From NCBI GenBank assembly GCA_003248775.1, contig QFQX01000003.1:1-64000 (forward strand): a DNA stretch of 64,000 nucleotides. Direction: 5' to 3'. Below, one piece after another: positions 44,424 to 53,081 of this stretch; position 1 is the stretch's first letter; each line of letters opens with the position of its first letter. The translations under genes were made by a program, and so were the position numbers. Under the pieces are notes generated by a model. That model saw only the letters and a program-made list of their open reading frames with translations. It was not told where the DNA came from and searched no databases. The stretch is from Shinella sp. GTDB lineage: Bacteria; Pseudomonadota; Alphaproteobacteria; Rhizobiales; Rhizobiaceae.

Positions 44424-45662
44424 ATGACCCAGTGGCAACCCGACCGCGTCGTGGTCATCAACGACCGCTCCGCGATGGTCGGCGGCGCATCGAACCTCGC
44501 CATTCTCTCCGCCGGCCTTCTCGAGCGTCAGGGATTGCAGGTGACCTATTTTGCCGGCGACGCTCCCTCTCCGGACAAGCCAGTTGACGATACGTTCAAT
44601 CTCGCCGGAAAACCTCTCGTCCAGCAGGGCAAGCTCTCCGCCTTCGCCGGCGGGCTCTACAATCCAAGGGCCTATGACGCCCTTTCCGAGCTGATCTCGC
44701 TCCGTGACACGCCATCAACCATCTATCATGTACATGGATGGTCGAAGATCCTCTCCCCTTCCATCTTCCGGGCTTTGGCAAAGGTGCGCGAACGCACGGT
44801 GCTGCATGCCCACGACTATTTCCTCGCATGCCCCAATGGCGGCTTTGCCAACTACCGCAAACAACAGGTCTGCGATCTCATCCCGATGTCAGCACAGTGC
44901 CTCGCGACCCAATGCGACAAGCGGGGCTATCATGAGAAGCTATGGCGCAGCGCCCGCCACTTGCTGCGCGAGCAATTCTATCCCACAACGCTTCCCGCAC
45001 ACATCGTCGTGGTTCACGAGCGCATGCGGCAGATGTTCGAGCGCTCCGGCGTCAATATCGAGCGGGTCGAAACAATCCGCAACCCGGTTGAACCTTACGT
45101 GACCGGAAATATCGAACCGTCGAAACATCGGACCTTCTATTTCATCGGCAGGCTGGAGCCGGAAAAAGGGTTCGAGGAGGCGGCGCAAGCCGCAAGACTT
45201 GCCGGCGCCAGACTTCATGTGATCGGCGATGGCGCCGGGCGGGCGCACCTCGAACGGAATTATCCGGAAATCGTCATTCGCGGATGGCAATCCCGGAAAG
45301 GTCTGCAATCCATCGTGCAGGACGCCCGCGCCATCGTCATCTCGTCCCGTGTGCCAGAACCTTTCAGCCTCGCCGCCCTTGAGGCCGTATCAAGCGGTAT
45401 ACCGGTCATCATGCCGGACTCGGCCCTGCTCGGACCCGAAATCGCCTCGCTGGAATGCGGGCTGGTCTTTCGCAACGGCGATATCCGCTCCCTGGCCGAC
45501 AGCCTCCGCCGTCTGGCGGACGATGACGATCTTGTCGGAAGAATGAGCGCCAATTGCAGACGCGAGGCACCGCATCTGACCCATACCACCTCGTCTTGGA
45601 CAAAGGCCCTTATGTCCCTCTATGGCGATGTCCTCGAGCGTTCGCAGAAGGCCGAACTGTAG
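44424..45662 (+). CDS. glycosyltransferase family 4
   Basis: A 412-residue GT-B enzyme. The N-terminal acceptor domain includes VVVINDRSAMVGGASNLAIL and HVHGWSKILSPS; the C-terminal donor domain has IGRLEPEKGFEEAAQAARLA and the EPFSLAALEAVSSGIPVIMP motif. It is 2 nt downstream of the GT2 gene and translated from a GAGGCTGG-led ATG. It is part of the repeat-unit assembly set and converges with the methyltransferase gene. Confidence 0.9.
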   Translation: MTQWQPDRVVVINDRSAMVGGASNLAILSAGLLERQGLQVTYFAGDAPSPDKPVDDTFNLAGKPLVQQGKLSAFAGGLYNPRAYDALSELISLRDTPSTIYHVHGWSKILSPSIFRALAKVRERTVLHAHDYFLACPNGGFANYRKQQVCDLIPMSAQCLATQCDKRGYHEKLWRSARHLLREQFYPTTLPAHIVVVHERMRQMFERSGVNIERVETIRNPVEPYVTGNIEPSKHRTFYFIGRLEPEKGFEEAAQAARLAGARLHVIGDGAGRAHLERNYPEIVIRGWQSRKGLQSIVQDARAIVISSRVPEPFSLAALEAVSSGIPVIMPDSALLGPEIASLECGLVFRNGDIRSLADSLRRLADDDDLVGRMSANCRREAPHLTHTTSSWTKALMSLYGDVLERSQKAEL

Positions 45663-45703
45663 CGACACGACGCTATGCGCCCAGCTTGGCTCCCTCGCGT
45701 CAC

Positions 45704-46534
45704 TCAAGAATCGCCATAGAGCCGGAAGTAGAAGCCGGCATTCTCGCTCGCGCCGAGTTCCGGATGGGTTTCGATTACGTGGGAGAGCGAGGGGATCGCC
45801 CAACGATCCACCTGACGATACCCCAGCTGCCCGATATCCCGCAGTAAAGCCGCTTCGTCGCGCATCTGATAGGGCACATAGGCTTTGCCGATCCGCTCCA
45901 GCGTCACCACCGGGCCACCCTTTCGAAAAGCCACCTTGTTCAGTAGCAGGTGACGCGGAAGCGACGGCAAGCTTTTCAGCAGCGTAGAAAGGGGAATATC
46001 GAGGTATTGCAGGAGGCCGGACCCTAGAAAGATTGGCAACGCCGGTGCGTCTTCGATGCGGTCGATGAAGCGAAGCTGGGCGAGGCCCTCCTTCTCAGCC
46101 ATATCCCGCCCTGCCGAGACAATCGCCGGCAGGTCGTAGACCACCCAGTCAAAGCTTTCAGGCAAGGGCAGAAGGTTGCGGAAGGCACGATATTTGGTGC
46201 CCATGTGCCCACCGGCATCGAGCAACCCGTCCACATCGTCGAGAACGCTGCGAAGCCAAAACAGCACGGGATAGTCCCAGGGCATGATCCTGCACATCTG
46301 CTCGAAGGCGACGTGGGCGATTTCGCCGTGGTCGTACCCGGCAAGCGCCTTTATCCGGGCAGCAGCAATAGCCTCTTCGAAAGAAGCATAGGCACCGGAA
46401 AAACGCCGGGGAAAGGGAGACAGGTAGCGAAGTCTCCCACCGATCGCGCGCAAGGGCACCAGTGATTGCCCGAAACCGCTGACCGTGCTCTGAAGAAGGC
46501 TATGAACGCCTTTCCTGACATTTATGGTATCCAT
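45704..46534 (-). CDS. TIGR04325-family methyltransferase of the polysaccharide locus
   Basis: A 276-residue protein of the LIC12133/TIGR04325 putative SAM-methyltransferase group found in surface-polysaccharide loci. A DAGGHMGTKYRAF-type SAM-binding segment is near residue 110, and the family C-terminal ENAGFYFRLYGDS is at the end. ATG 46534 has AAGGT upstream; starts at 46570 and 46549 are in frame. It presumably methylates a sugar of the repeat unit. It ends the flippase operon. Confidence 0.75.
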   Translation of the reverse strand: MDTINVRKGVHSLLQSTVSGFGQSLVPLRAIGGRLRYLSPFPRRFSGAYASFEEAIAAARIKALAGYDHGEIAHVAFEQMCRIMPWDYPVLFWLRSVLDDVDGLLDAGGHMGTKYRAFRNLLPLPESFDWVVYDLPAIVSAGRDMAEKEGLAQLRFIDRIEDAPALPIFLGSGLLQYLDIPLSTLLKSLPSLPRHLLLNKVAFRKGGPVVTLERIGKAYVPYQMRDEAALLRDIGQLGYRQVDRWAIPSLSHVIETHPELGASENAGFYFRLYGDS

Positions 46535-46570
46535 GCTTGACCTTCCCATACACGCATCGACAAACAACAC

Positions 46571-48106
46571 TCACGTCTTCTGAACTCTCTGGGCGACGGC
46601 AAAGATGGGCAAAGAACCACCAATCAGCCTTTGCAACACGACCAGAGTGCCGAGATAGATGACCCCTCCGGCAACGACCTGCAGGAAATTGACCGGCAGA
46701 CCGCTCATCGAAGATGCGGTAGCCAGGCTGCCAAGCAGCACGACAACGAGGGTCATGGCGACGAGAGCGATCGCAGGATGGGCACAGCCGCGCAGGACTT
46801 TCGTCCAGTTCACTTCACCATAGCGGCTTTGAAGGCGTGCCGAGATGCCGAAGGAAAAGAGCGCGGCCGCACATTGGCCGATCGCCGCCGCCACCATGCC
46901 GAACGGCGAGAGCACCAGGATGAAAGCAAGGGAAACCAGGCTGTTGACCAGGATCGCGGGCGGCATTCTCCGGATAGTACCCGATAACGACAGGATGGGT
47001 TCGGTCACATAGCCGGGAACCAGCAACACCTGCTTGATGGCAAGCAAGGTCACCAGAAGCGACGCCGGCGCCCAGGCTTCGCCCAATGCGACATGAACCA
47101 TTGTTCCGGACATCAGCGCCAGACCGATATAGACCGGCGCCGAGACCGCCATGAGCATGATGACGAATTTGGTTGCAGCCGTGCCGATCTGCCTCGACAC
47201 CTCACCGTCATCGCTGCCGCGGACTGCCACGCGGCGCAGGACCACCCAGGCCAGCATGCGCGCAGGCTCGCCGACCACCTCTGAAAAGGCGGCCACCACG
47301 CGCTCGGCTGCACGGTAATAGCCTGCCTCCGTCAGGCCGAGAACGCTGCCGACGACGAGCGTGCCCGAATAGGACCTGAGAAAGATAATCAGCCGATTGG
47401 CAACGATATGGCGCGAAAAATCCAGAAGCTCCCGCAGGAATGCCGCGCGCAGATGCAGTTTCGGAACCCAGCGCAGGATGGCGACAAACAGGACGACGGT
47501 CACGATCTGGGAAGCCAGGCGGCCCGCGACGAGCGCCAGTATATTCCAACCGGCCAGCAACCCGCCGATCGCTACGCTCATGCCGCAGGCTTCCGCGACG
47601 ATCCTGACAATGGCCTGCTGTCTCAACCGGCCACCGGAGACGAACACACCGTCGCAAACGGCGGAAAAAGGCGTCGGCAGCAACCAAAGGCTGAATAACG
47701 CGACCAGTCCCCCCACTTGCGGAAGATGGAGCACAAAGCCGAGCACCACGGCAAGACCGAGGCCTATGCTCATCGCACACAGACCGGCAAAAAGCGCAAC
47801 GCTGGCGATTTGGTTCAGTCGGTCGGCATCGTCCCGCATCTTCATGACGAACTCGCACCAGCCGCCTTCAGCGAATATGACAAGCAGCGCCACGACCGCA
47901 GCGACATAGGCGAAAAGGCCGAATTCCGCGGAGGCAAGCACACGGGCCGCAACGATGAACGTAGCCAACTGGCTGATCTGAATGAAGATCTTCGCACTCA
48001 TCGTCCACATGGCATCGGTCAGAAGCGACGGCCATCTGACGAAAGCGCCAAGCCGGTCCTTTAATTGACGCAACCGGTTTGCACCCGCGGAAAACAATAG
48101 CTGCAT
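46571..48106 (-). CDS. Wzx-type polysaccharide flippase (MATE/MVF superfamily)
   Basis: A 511-residue polytopic membrane protein with about 12 to 14 hydrophobic segments and the pattern of lipid-linked oligosaccharide flippases. The start is ATG 48106 (MQLLFSAGANR) with AGGAG six bases upstream. The open frame continues further upstream to 48475 but that part has no hydrophobic or family character. It would flip undecaprenyl-linked repeat units to the periplasm for the Wzy-like polymerase. It is upstream of the methyltransferase gene on the same strand, 36 bp away. Confidence 0.88.
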   Translation of the reverse strand: MQLLFSAGANRLRQLKDRLGAFVRWPSLLTDAMWTMSAKIFIQISQLATFIVAARVLASAEFGLFAYVAAVVALLVIFAEGGWCEFVMKMRDDADRLNQIASVALFAGLCAMSIGLGLAVVLGFVLHLPQVGGLVALFSLWLLPTPFSAVCDGVFVSGGRLRQQAIVRIVAEACGMSVAIGGLLAGWNILALVAGRLASQIVTVVLFVAILRWVPKLHLRAAFLRELLDFSRHIVANRLIIFLRSYSGTLVVGSVLGLTEAGYYRAAERVVAAFSEVVGEPARMLAWVVLRRVAVRGSDDGEVSRQIGTAATKFVIMLMAVSAPVYIGLALMSGTMVHVALGEAWAPASLLVTLLAIKQVLLVPGYVTEPILSLSGTIRRMPPAILVNSLVSLAFILVLSPFGMVAAAIGQCAAALFSFGISARLQSRYGEVNWTKVLRGCAHPAIALVAMTLVVVLLGSLATASSMSGLPVNFLQVVAGGVIYLGTLVVLQRLIGGSLPIFAVAQRVQKT

Positions 48107-48259
48107 AAAGGCTCCTGCCATGTCGGCCACCGTAGCGACCCTTGTTGTTGCCGAAGATGTACCTCCCCTCGCATGCTCGCCCTCGCCGACAGACCGACAG
48201 CCACGACCGGCCGAATCGTGGTATTCGTTCAAGGCAAGAAGGCCTGCGAGGAATGTTCC

Positions 48260-48355
48260 ATGCGCAAAAGTGCCATTAAACTTGGACTTCGATGGCTCGT
48301 CATTCTCGTTTGCCTTGTGTTCTGGGGAGGTGTGCTGCTGCTTCTTCTTCGATGA
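48260..48355 (+). CDS. very small hydrophobic protein (31 residues)
   Basis: A 31-codon open frame, MRKSAIKLGLRWLVILVC at the start, almost entirely one transmembrane segment with a basic N-terminus. The site GAGGA lies 7 nt before ATG 48260. It sits between and opposite to the flippase and ExoY-like genes. It could be a leaderless small membrane regulator or chance; coding evidence is limited to the ribosome site and composition. Confidence 0.4.
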   Translation: MRKSAIKLGLRWLVILVCLVFWGGVLLLLLR

Positions 48356-48362
48356 GTTGCCC

Positions 48363-49037
48363 TTAGCGCTCGTTCTGCGCAAAGAGCACCACGCCAACGG
48401 TCCGCAGGATGATTCCCATATCCCTGCCGAGCGAAACACTGTGGTAGTAATCGACATCGAAGCGAACACGTTCATCGTATGAGGTGCCGTCGCGGCGGGA
48501 GACCTGCCAAAGACCCGTGATGCCGGGGTTCATCGCCAGGTAGCAATGAGCCTGAGGCCCGTAGCGCTCCAGCTCCTCCGTAACGATCGGGCGGGGACCG
48601 ACAATGCTCATCTCGCCGCGCAGGACGTTGAACAGTTGCGGAAGCTCATCGAGGCTCGTGATCCGCATATACTTGCCGAGCCAGTGAACCCGGGGGTCAC
48701 TCTTGAGCTTCTGGGTTTCCGTCCACTCCCGCAGACGGTCCGGATTGCTGGCAAGAAGCTCTTTCAAGGCCTTATCGGCATCCTTGCGCATGGAGCGGAA
48801 TTTCAGGCAGTCGAAACTCCGCCCATTTCGCCCGACACGCCTGTGGCGGAAGATGATCGGCCGGCCGTCGATGATGAGAAGAGCAAGCGCGATCAGCGCC
48901 AGAGCCGGCAGCAGGAACACGATCGAGAAGAGCGCGAAGACGATGTCGAAAACGCGTTTTCCACCCCGGCTCCTTACAACCCGTGCGGGGGAGACGGCGG
49001 TATGCCGCTGTGCAATATTCTCGGAAACCAATGACAT
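48363..49037 (-). CDS. ExoY-like undecaprenyl-phosphate sugar phosphotransferase
   Basis: A 224-residue polyprenyl-phosphate sugar-1-phosphate transferase (bacterial sugar transferase domain). A single N-terminal membrane segment (VFDIVFALFSIVFLLPALAL) precedes the catalytic part, with KFRSMRKDAD, the Asp/Glu pair in SLDELPQLFNVLRGEMS and the VGPRP motif. It initiates the repeat unit on undecaprenyl phosphate, probably with galactose- or glucose-1-phosphate as in rhizobia. ATG follows GGAGGTCTGCGAA. Confidence 0.92.
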   Translation of the reverse strand: MSLVSENIAQRHTAVSPARVVRSRGGKRVFDIVFALFSIVFLLPALALIALALLIIDGRPIIFRHRRVGRNGRSFDCLKFRSMRKDADKALKELLASNPDRLREWTETQKLKSDPRVHWLGKYMRITSLDELPQLFNVLRGEMSIVGPRPIVTEELERYGPQAHCYLAMNPGITGLWQVSRRDGTSYDERVRFDVDYYHSVSLGRDMGIILRTVGVVLFAQNER

Positions 49038-49236
49038 TTCGCAGACCTCCAGCCGAAAACTAGGCTGCCCCCGAACGCGAAACGATTCAATTGATACTGA
49101 TAGGCAAAGCTCTCCGCTTATCGAGGTAGACGACTGCTCCCATTTTTTTCTTGGTGACCGGAAACCTCAGCCGGACACGCTCCAGAAAGCCGAAGAGCGG
49201 CAGAAAGCTGACTTCGGAAGACCGGAAATGCAAACA

Positions 49237-49261
49237 AGCCGGGACGGCGGATGCCCCGGCT
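49237..49261 (-). terminator. candidate terminator downstream of dps
   Basis: On the minus strand AGCCGGG pairs with CCCGGCT across an 11-nt loop and is followed by TTGTTTG. It lies 24 bp after the dps stop codon and would end dps transcription before the ExoY-like gene. Confidence 0.55.
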
Positions 49262-49284
49262 CGTTCGTGTAGCGCCAGAACCGA

Positions 49285-49800
49285 TCAATTGGTCTGCCGA
49301 AGGGTCTCAAACAGGAACCAGCGCCGGCGCTCGCCTTCGTCGATCCAGTTTTCGAGCAGGCTTGCGGTCGCGACATCGCGATGCTCGTCGCAGAGATCGT
49401 GAAGCGCACGCATGCTGTCGATCAGCGACCCGTTATCGTCTCTCAATTCGGCAAGCATTTCATGCGGGTGAACGAACTCCGCATCGTTGTCCTTGATCCG
49501 CTGCTTGTGCGAGATATCGCCGATGGAGCGGATCGTGCTGCCGCCAAGCTTACGGACACGCTCCGCAAGATCATCGGTCATCGCAAAGATCTGCTCGCCC
49601 TGCTCGTCCAGCAGCAGGTGGTAGTCGCGGAAATGCGCGCCAGACATGTGCCAATGAAAGTTCTTCGTCTTGAGATAAAGGGCGAAGACGTCGGCAAGCA
49701 GCGCATTGGCCGCTGCGGAAATATCGCGCACCGCGTCCTGGCCGAGACCGGACGGCGTGTGAAGATCCGCCGACCGGCGGGATTTAGCAGAGTTATCCAT
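49285..49800 (-). CDS. dps: Dps/ferritin-like DNA-protection protein
   Basis: A 171-residue Dps-family protein. The ferroxidase residues are visible in KNFHWHMSGAHFRDYHLLLDEQ. Helix bundle spans about 20-165. ATG 49800 has GGAGCC upstream; the in-frame extension to 49935 has no family character. It oxidises ferrous iron with peroxide, stores iron and protects DNA. It is followed by a terminator-like hairpin. Confidence 0.92.
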   Translation of the reverse strand: MDNSAKSRRSADLHTPSGLGQDAVRDISAAANALLADVFALYLKTKNFHWHMSGAHFRDYHLLLDEQGEQIFAMTDDLAERVRKLGGSTIRSIGDISHKQRIKDNDAEFVHPHEMLAELRDDNGSLIDSMRALHDLCDEHRDVATASLLENWIDEGERRRWFLFETLRQTN

Positions 49801-49855
49801 TGTCAGGCTCCTTTTCCGGCGCGGGCATGACGCCCCGCCATGCTGAATGAAAGGA

Positions 49856-50044
49856 CTATTCGAACCGTCCGGAAGCCGGCGGATCACTTGCCGGAAAGGT
49901 TTCCCGCAAGGCCTCGTCCAGATTGCCGTCGTCATGACGCTTCTTGATGTCCGCAGGAGAACACTCTTCGAGGTCTACAGGTTCCGCGAGACTTTCCTTG
50001 CCGTCCCGATATTGCTGCTTTTCTTCATTGCCCTGCTGTTTCAT
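49856..50044 (-). CDS. small conserved hydrophilic protein
   Basis: A 62-residue charged protein ending in DEALRETFPASDPPASGRFE, a C-terminal pattern common to small conserved proteins of alphaproteobacteria. ATG 50044 follows GGGAGATCGTC. No membrane segment or enzyme motif. It lies 55 bp upstream of dps on the same strand and may be a stress-related partner (inference). Confidence 0.6.
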   Translation of the reverse strand: MKQQGNEEKQQYRDGKESLAEPVDLEECSPADIKKRHDDGNLDEALRETFPASDPPASGRFE

Positions 50045-50101
50045 GACGATCTCCCTTGGATGATTATAGTTCACAGGCGCCGCATTAACGGTGGCAGTCT
50101 A

Positions 50102-50788
50102 TCACGTTGCGGGCTGTTTATCTGCGGCGAGATGCGCTGCCAGAGCGAGAATGACGAGAACCGGCGGTACGGCAAAGCACCACACCGGGGACACCATGAA
50201 GGCGAGCGCCCCGCATGCGCAGCCGACCGCGAACGTCACCACGCTCAACCCCATGCGCATCAGCCTGCTCCTGACCATGTTCGCATCGGCCGGACGCCCC
50301 CCGGTCAGGAGATCGGCCAGATCCAGCATGATCTGCGTCGTCGTGCCCGTCATCAGCGTCGTCGGTGGTTGCGTCGCCATATGCGCCCGATGCAGCGCAT
50401 TCTGTATCGCCATCGCCGCGACAAGCGTCATGCCGACAACGATGCTTGCCAGATTTTCCGCATGACCGAACGGCCCGGAGTGGATCGCCAGAGCCGCAGC
50501 CACAACAAACAGCACGAACTTGATCGAAAGAAGGATCGGCATGGCAGAGCGTCCACGGCTCTCCAGCCTGAGATCCAGCAGACGGGCCAGCAGGACGACA
50601 ATGCAGAAGACCGGCAAGGCCAGGACCTTGGCGATGGCGCCGCCGCTCCCGAGCGCGATCACCGCGCCGAGCGTCACGAAGTTTCCGGTCACATGGGCCG
50701 TGAAAAGACCCGTCAGCGCAAGGAACCCCATGGTGTCGACATAGCCGCCGTTGAAGCTCAGAATTACCGAGAGAGGCGGTCGGACCAT
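50102..50788 (-). CDS. DUF1275 (YoaK-like) membrane protein
   Basis: A 228-residue membrane protein with about six hydrophobic segments. The N-terminus carries the family motif GGYVDTMGFLALTGLFTAHVTGN split as GGYVDTMGFLALTG and FTAHVTGN. The ATG follows GGAGGTTTGCC. The family is widespread and of unknown transport function. Confidence 0.88.
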   Translation of the reverse strand: MVRPPLSVILSFNGGYVDTMGFLALTGLFTAHVTGNFVTLGAVIALGSGGAIAKVLALPVFCIVVLLARLLDLRLESRGRSAMPILLSIKFVLFVVAAALAIHSGPFGHAENLASIVVGMTLVAAMAIQNALHRAHMATQPPTTLMTGTTTQIMLDLADLLTGGRPADANMVRSRLMRMGLSVVTFAVGCACGALAFMVSPVWCFAVPPVLVILALAAHLAADKQPAT

Positions 50789-50907
50789 GGCAAACCTCCA
50801 CTTGGGGTCAGGCCCCGGGCAGTCAGTGCCCGGAGATCAGAAAGAAAGCTGTGACGTCCCCGTAGCATGCGGCCAACCGGCCGCATGCAGCAAGGCGCAA
50901 TACCCGG

Positions 50908-51873
50908 TCAGGCCTGAATGAACTTCAGGAGATCGGCGTTGAGCGGCTCAGGCTCGGTCGACATCATGCCATGCGGATAGCCCTTATAGACCTTGAGTTC
51001 GGCATTCTTGACGATCTTGACCGCAAGCAGGGCGGAATCGGCAATCGGCACGATCTGGTCGTCATCGCCATGCATGATGAGTGTCGGGACATCGATCTTC
51101 TTCAGGTCGTCGGTGAAATCGGTTTCGGAGAAGGCCTTGATGCCCTCGTAATGGGCCTTGGCGCTGCCCATCATGCCCTGCCGCCACCAGTTCTGGATGA
51201 GGCCTTGGGAAACCTTGGCGTCCGGACGGTTGAAGCCGTAGAACGGGCCGGAGGCGACATCCAGATAGAACTGGGCACGATTGGCGGCAAGCGCCGAACG
51301 GAAGCCGTCGAAAACCTCCATCGGCAGGCCTCCCGGATTGCTTTCCGTCTTCAGCATGATCGGCGGCACGGCCCCGATCATCACCAGCTTGCCGGCGCGG
51401 CCCTTGCCATGACGGGCAACATAGGCTGCAGCCTCGCCGCCACCGGTGGAGTGACCGATATGGACCGAATTGCGCAGGTCGAGATGCTCGACGAGCGCGG
51501 CGACATCGGCCGAGTAATGCTCCATGTCATGACCACCGCTCACCTGGCTTGAACGGCCATGTCCACGGCGATCATGCGCAATGACGCGAAAGCCCTTGTT
51601 GACGAAATAGAGCATCTGGGCATCCCAGTCGTCGGACGATAGCGGCCAGCCATGATGGAAGACGAGCGGCTGGCCCGTGCCCCAGTCCTTGTAAAAGATA
51701 TCGACGCCATCCTTGGTCTTGATGAAGCTCTCGGTCATGGGAGTGGTTCCTGTGTTGCTGGGTGAAGACGCCTTCTGTGCCGCAAGCGCGGGCATGGCGA
51801 GGGCAAGCGAAACGCCCGCTCCACCGACCAGCGTTTGCCGGCGGGAAAGCGGAAACGAAAAAACATCCGTCAT
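50908..51873 (-). CDS. Tat-exported alpha/beta hydrolase (non-haem chloroperoxidase-like)
   Basis: A 321-residue alpha/beta hydrolase. The N-terminus has a Tat motif and hydrophobic stretch (LSRRQTLVGGAGVSLAL). The catalytic Ser lies in GHSTGGG, with the oxyanion segment HHGWPLSSDDWD, Asp in HGDDDQIVP and His in KGYPHGM. It belongs to the bacterial perhydrolase/esterase (CPO) group. The core begins at an internal Met (MTESFIKTKDG), so the Tat leader is an N-terminal addition relative to cytoplasmic homologues. Natural substrate unknown. Confidence 0.88.
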   Translation of the reverse strand: MTDVFSFPLSRRQTLVGGAGVSLALAMPALAAQKASSPSNTGTTPMTESFIKTKDGVDIFYKDWGTGQPLVFHHGWPLSSDDWDAQMLYFVNKGFRVIAHDRRGHGRSSQVSGGHDMEHYSADVAALVEHLDLRNSVHIGHSTGGGEAAAYVARHGKGRAGKLVMIGAVPPIMLKTESNPGGLPMEVFDGFRSALAANRAQFYLDVASGPFYGFNRPDAKVSQGLIQNWWRQGMMGSAKAHYEGIKAFSETDFTDDLKKIDVPTLIMHGDDDQIVPIADSALLAVKIVKNAELKVYKGYPHGMMSTEPEPLNADLLKFIQA

Positions 51874-52055
51874 CGCAAATCATCCTGTTCGTAGGGCAGC
51901 ATGGCGCACGCCCGCTGCCCCTGGGTTTGCGGCGACATATTTTCACCGGACCGGAAATGTGGATTGTCTAAACCGACTGTATTTTGGACAAAGTCCGCTT
52001 GTTCGCTGCCACCCGATATGGTCGCCGCGCAGGCCTCGGAGAAGGGAAGACCGGC

Positions 52056-52955
52056 TCAGACGGGACGGACAGCCGTGACGAAATTCTCGAAGAAATCCGA
52101 GAACTTGGCGACCCGCATCGGCAGCTTTTCATAAGGGGGATAATAGAGCGTCAGCCAGAGTTCGGGCGACTGCCATTCGGGCAGGATCTGGACGAGATGG
52201 CCGTCGGCAATGGCCTTTTCGACGATGAAGGACGGCAACAGGGCGACACCCTCCCCGTTTTCCGCAAGCCGGGCAGTCAGTTCGCCGTTGTTGCCTGCAA
52301 GCACCTGACCCGCCCTCACCTTGCGCGTCCTGCCGGCGGAGGAAAGCTCCCATGTTTCGGACAACGCCTCCTCGTCATACGCAATGCATGCCGCTTCATC
52401 GAGATCATCCGGCGATTTCGGCATGCCGTTGGCGGCGAGATAACCCGGAGACACCACGAGCATACGACGCACCGGGCAGATCTTTCGCCAGATAGTGGAC
52501 TTGTCTCGTGGCGGTTCGGAAATGCGGATGGCAAGATCGAAACTGTCGGACACGATATCGATGAACCGGTCCGTTAGCGTCAGCGACACCGCGATACCCG
52601 GATTTTCGACGCGAAAGCCGGAGACGACATCCGGCAGGATGCGCTGCCCAAGCGACAGCGGTACGTTGAGCCGGATGAGACCCGCGGCATGGCCGGTTTC
52701 GGCGCGCACCTCGTCGGCCACCGCCTCGAAGGCTTCCACCAGCGGCTCGATGCGCGCCGCATAGACAGCACCCGCCGAAGTCAGGGACACATGCCGGGTG
52801 GTTCGCAGCAGAAGCTGCACGCCGAGCCGCTCCTCCAGCGCACTGACGGCACGTGTGACGGTCGGCGCCGTCATCGAAAGCTGCCGGGCGGCAGCGACGA
52901 AGCTGCGTTCCTTGGCAACGGCCAGGAAGATACGGATATCGTTCAAATCGCTCAT
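52056..52955 (-). CDS. LysR-family regulator of the divergent dioxygenase operon
   Basis: A 299-residue LysR protein: helix-turn-helix at 1-60 (RIFLAVAKERSFVAAARQL, then MTAPTVTRAVSALEERLGV) and a two-lobed effector domain. I took ATG 52955 (MSDLNDIR) as start; it has no strong ribosome site, nor does the upstream start at 52970. It is divergent from the VOC dioxygenase gene; a perfect 25-bp palindrome lies between them. It probably activates or represses the VOC-esterase-pirin set in response to quinones or related aromatics (inference). Confidence 0.9.
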   Translation of the reverse strand: MSDLNDIRIFLAVAKERSFVAAARQLSMTAPTVTRAVSALEERLGVQLLLRTTRHVSLTSAGAVYAARIEPLVEAFEAVADEVRAETGHAAGLIRLNVPLSLGQRILPDVVSGFRVENPGIAVSLTLTDRFIDIVSDSFDLAIRISEPPRDKSTIWRKICPVRRMLVVSPGYLAANGMPKSPDDLDEAACIAYDEEALSETWELSSAGRTRKVRAGQVLAGNNGELTARLAENGEGVALLPSFIVEKAIADGHLVQILPEWQSPELWLTLYYPPYEKLPMRVAKFSDFFENFVTAVRPV

Positions 52956-52975
52956 GTCATATAATTTCATTTTTT

Positions 52976-53000
52976 GCAATAATATTGTCAATATTATTGC
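52976..53000. promoter_or_regulatory. perfect 25-bp palindrome in divergent LysR/VOC promoter
   Basis: Two 12-bp arms (left arm GCAATAATATTG, right arm its exact reverse complement) flank a single T at 52988. It lies 20 bp before the LysR start and 81 bp before the VOC start, and contains LysR-type T-N11-A spacing. It is the probable operator of the LysR protein. Confidence 0.7.
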
Positions 53001-53081
53001 CATTCACTTCAATGAGCTTTGGCCCCATCTTCTGCCTCGGAACAAGGGATGCAACGGCATCCGAACAGAAGGATGACAAAA

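Noticed and set aside
48107..48475. N-terminal extension of the flippase gene
   Set aside because: The extension lacks hydrophobic or conserved features; a strong AGGAG site precedes ATG 48106, which I take as start.
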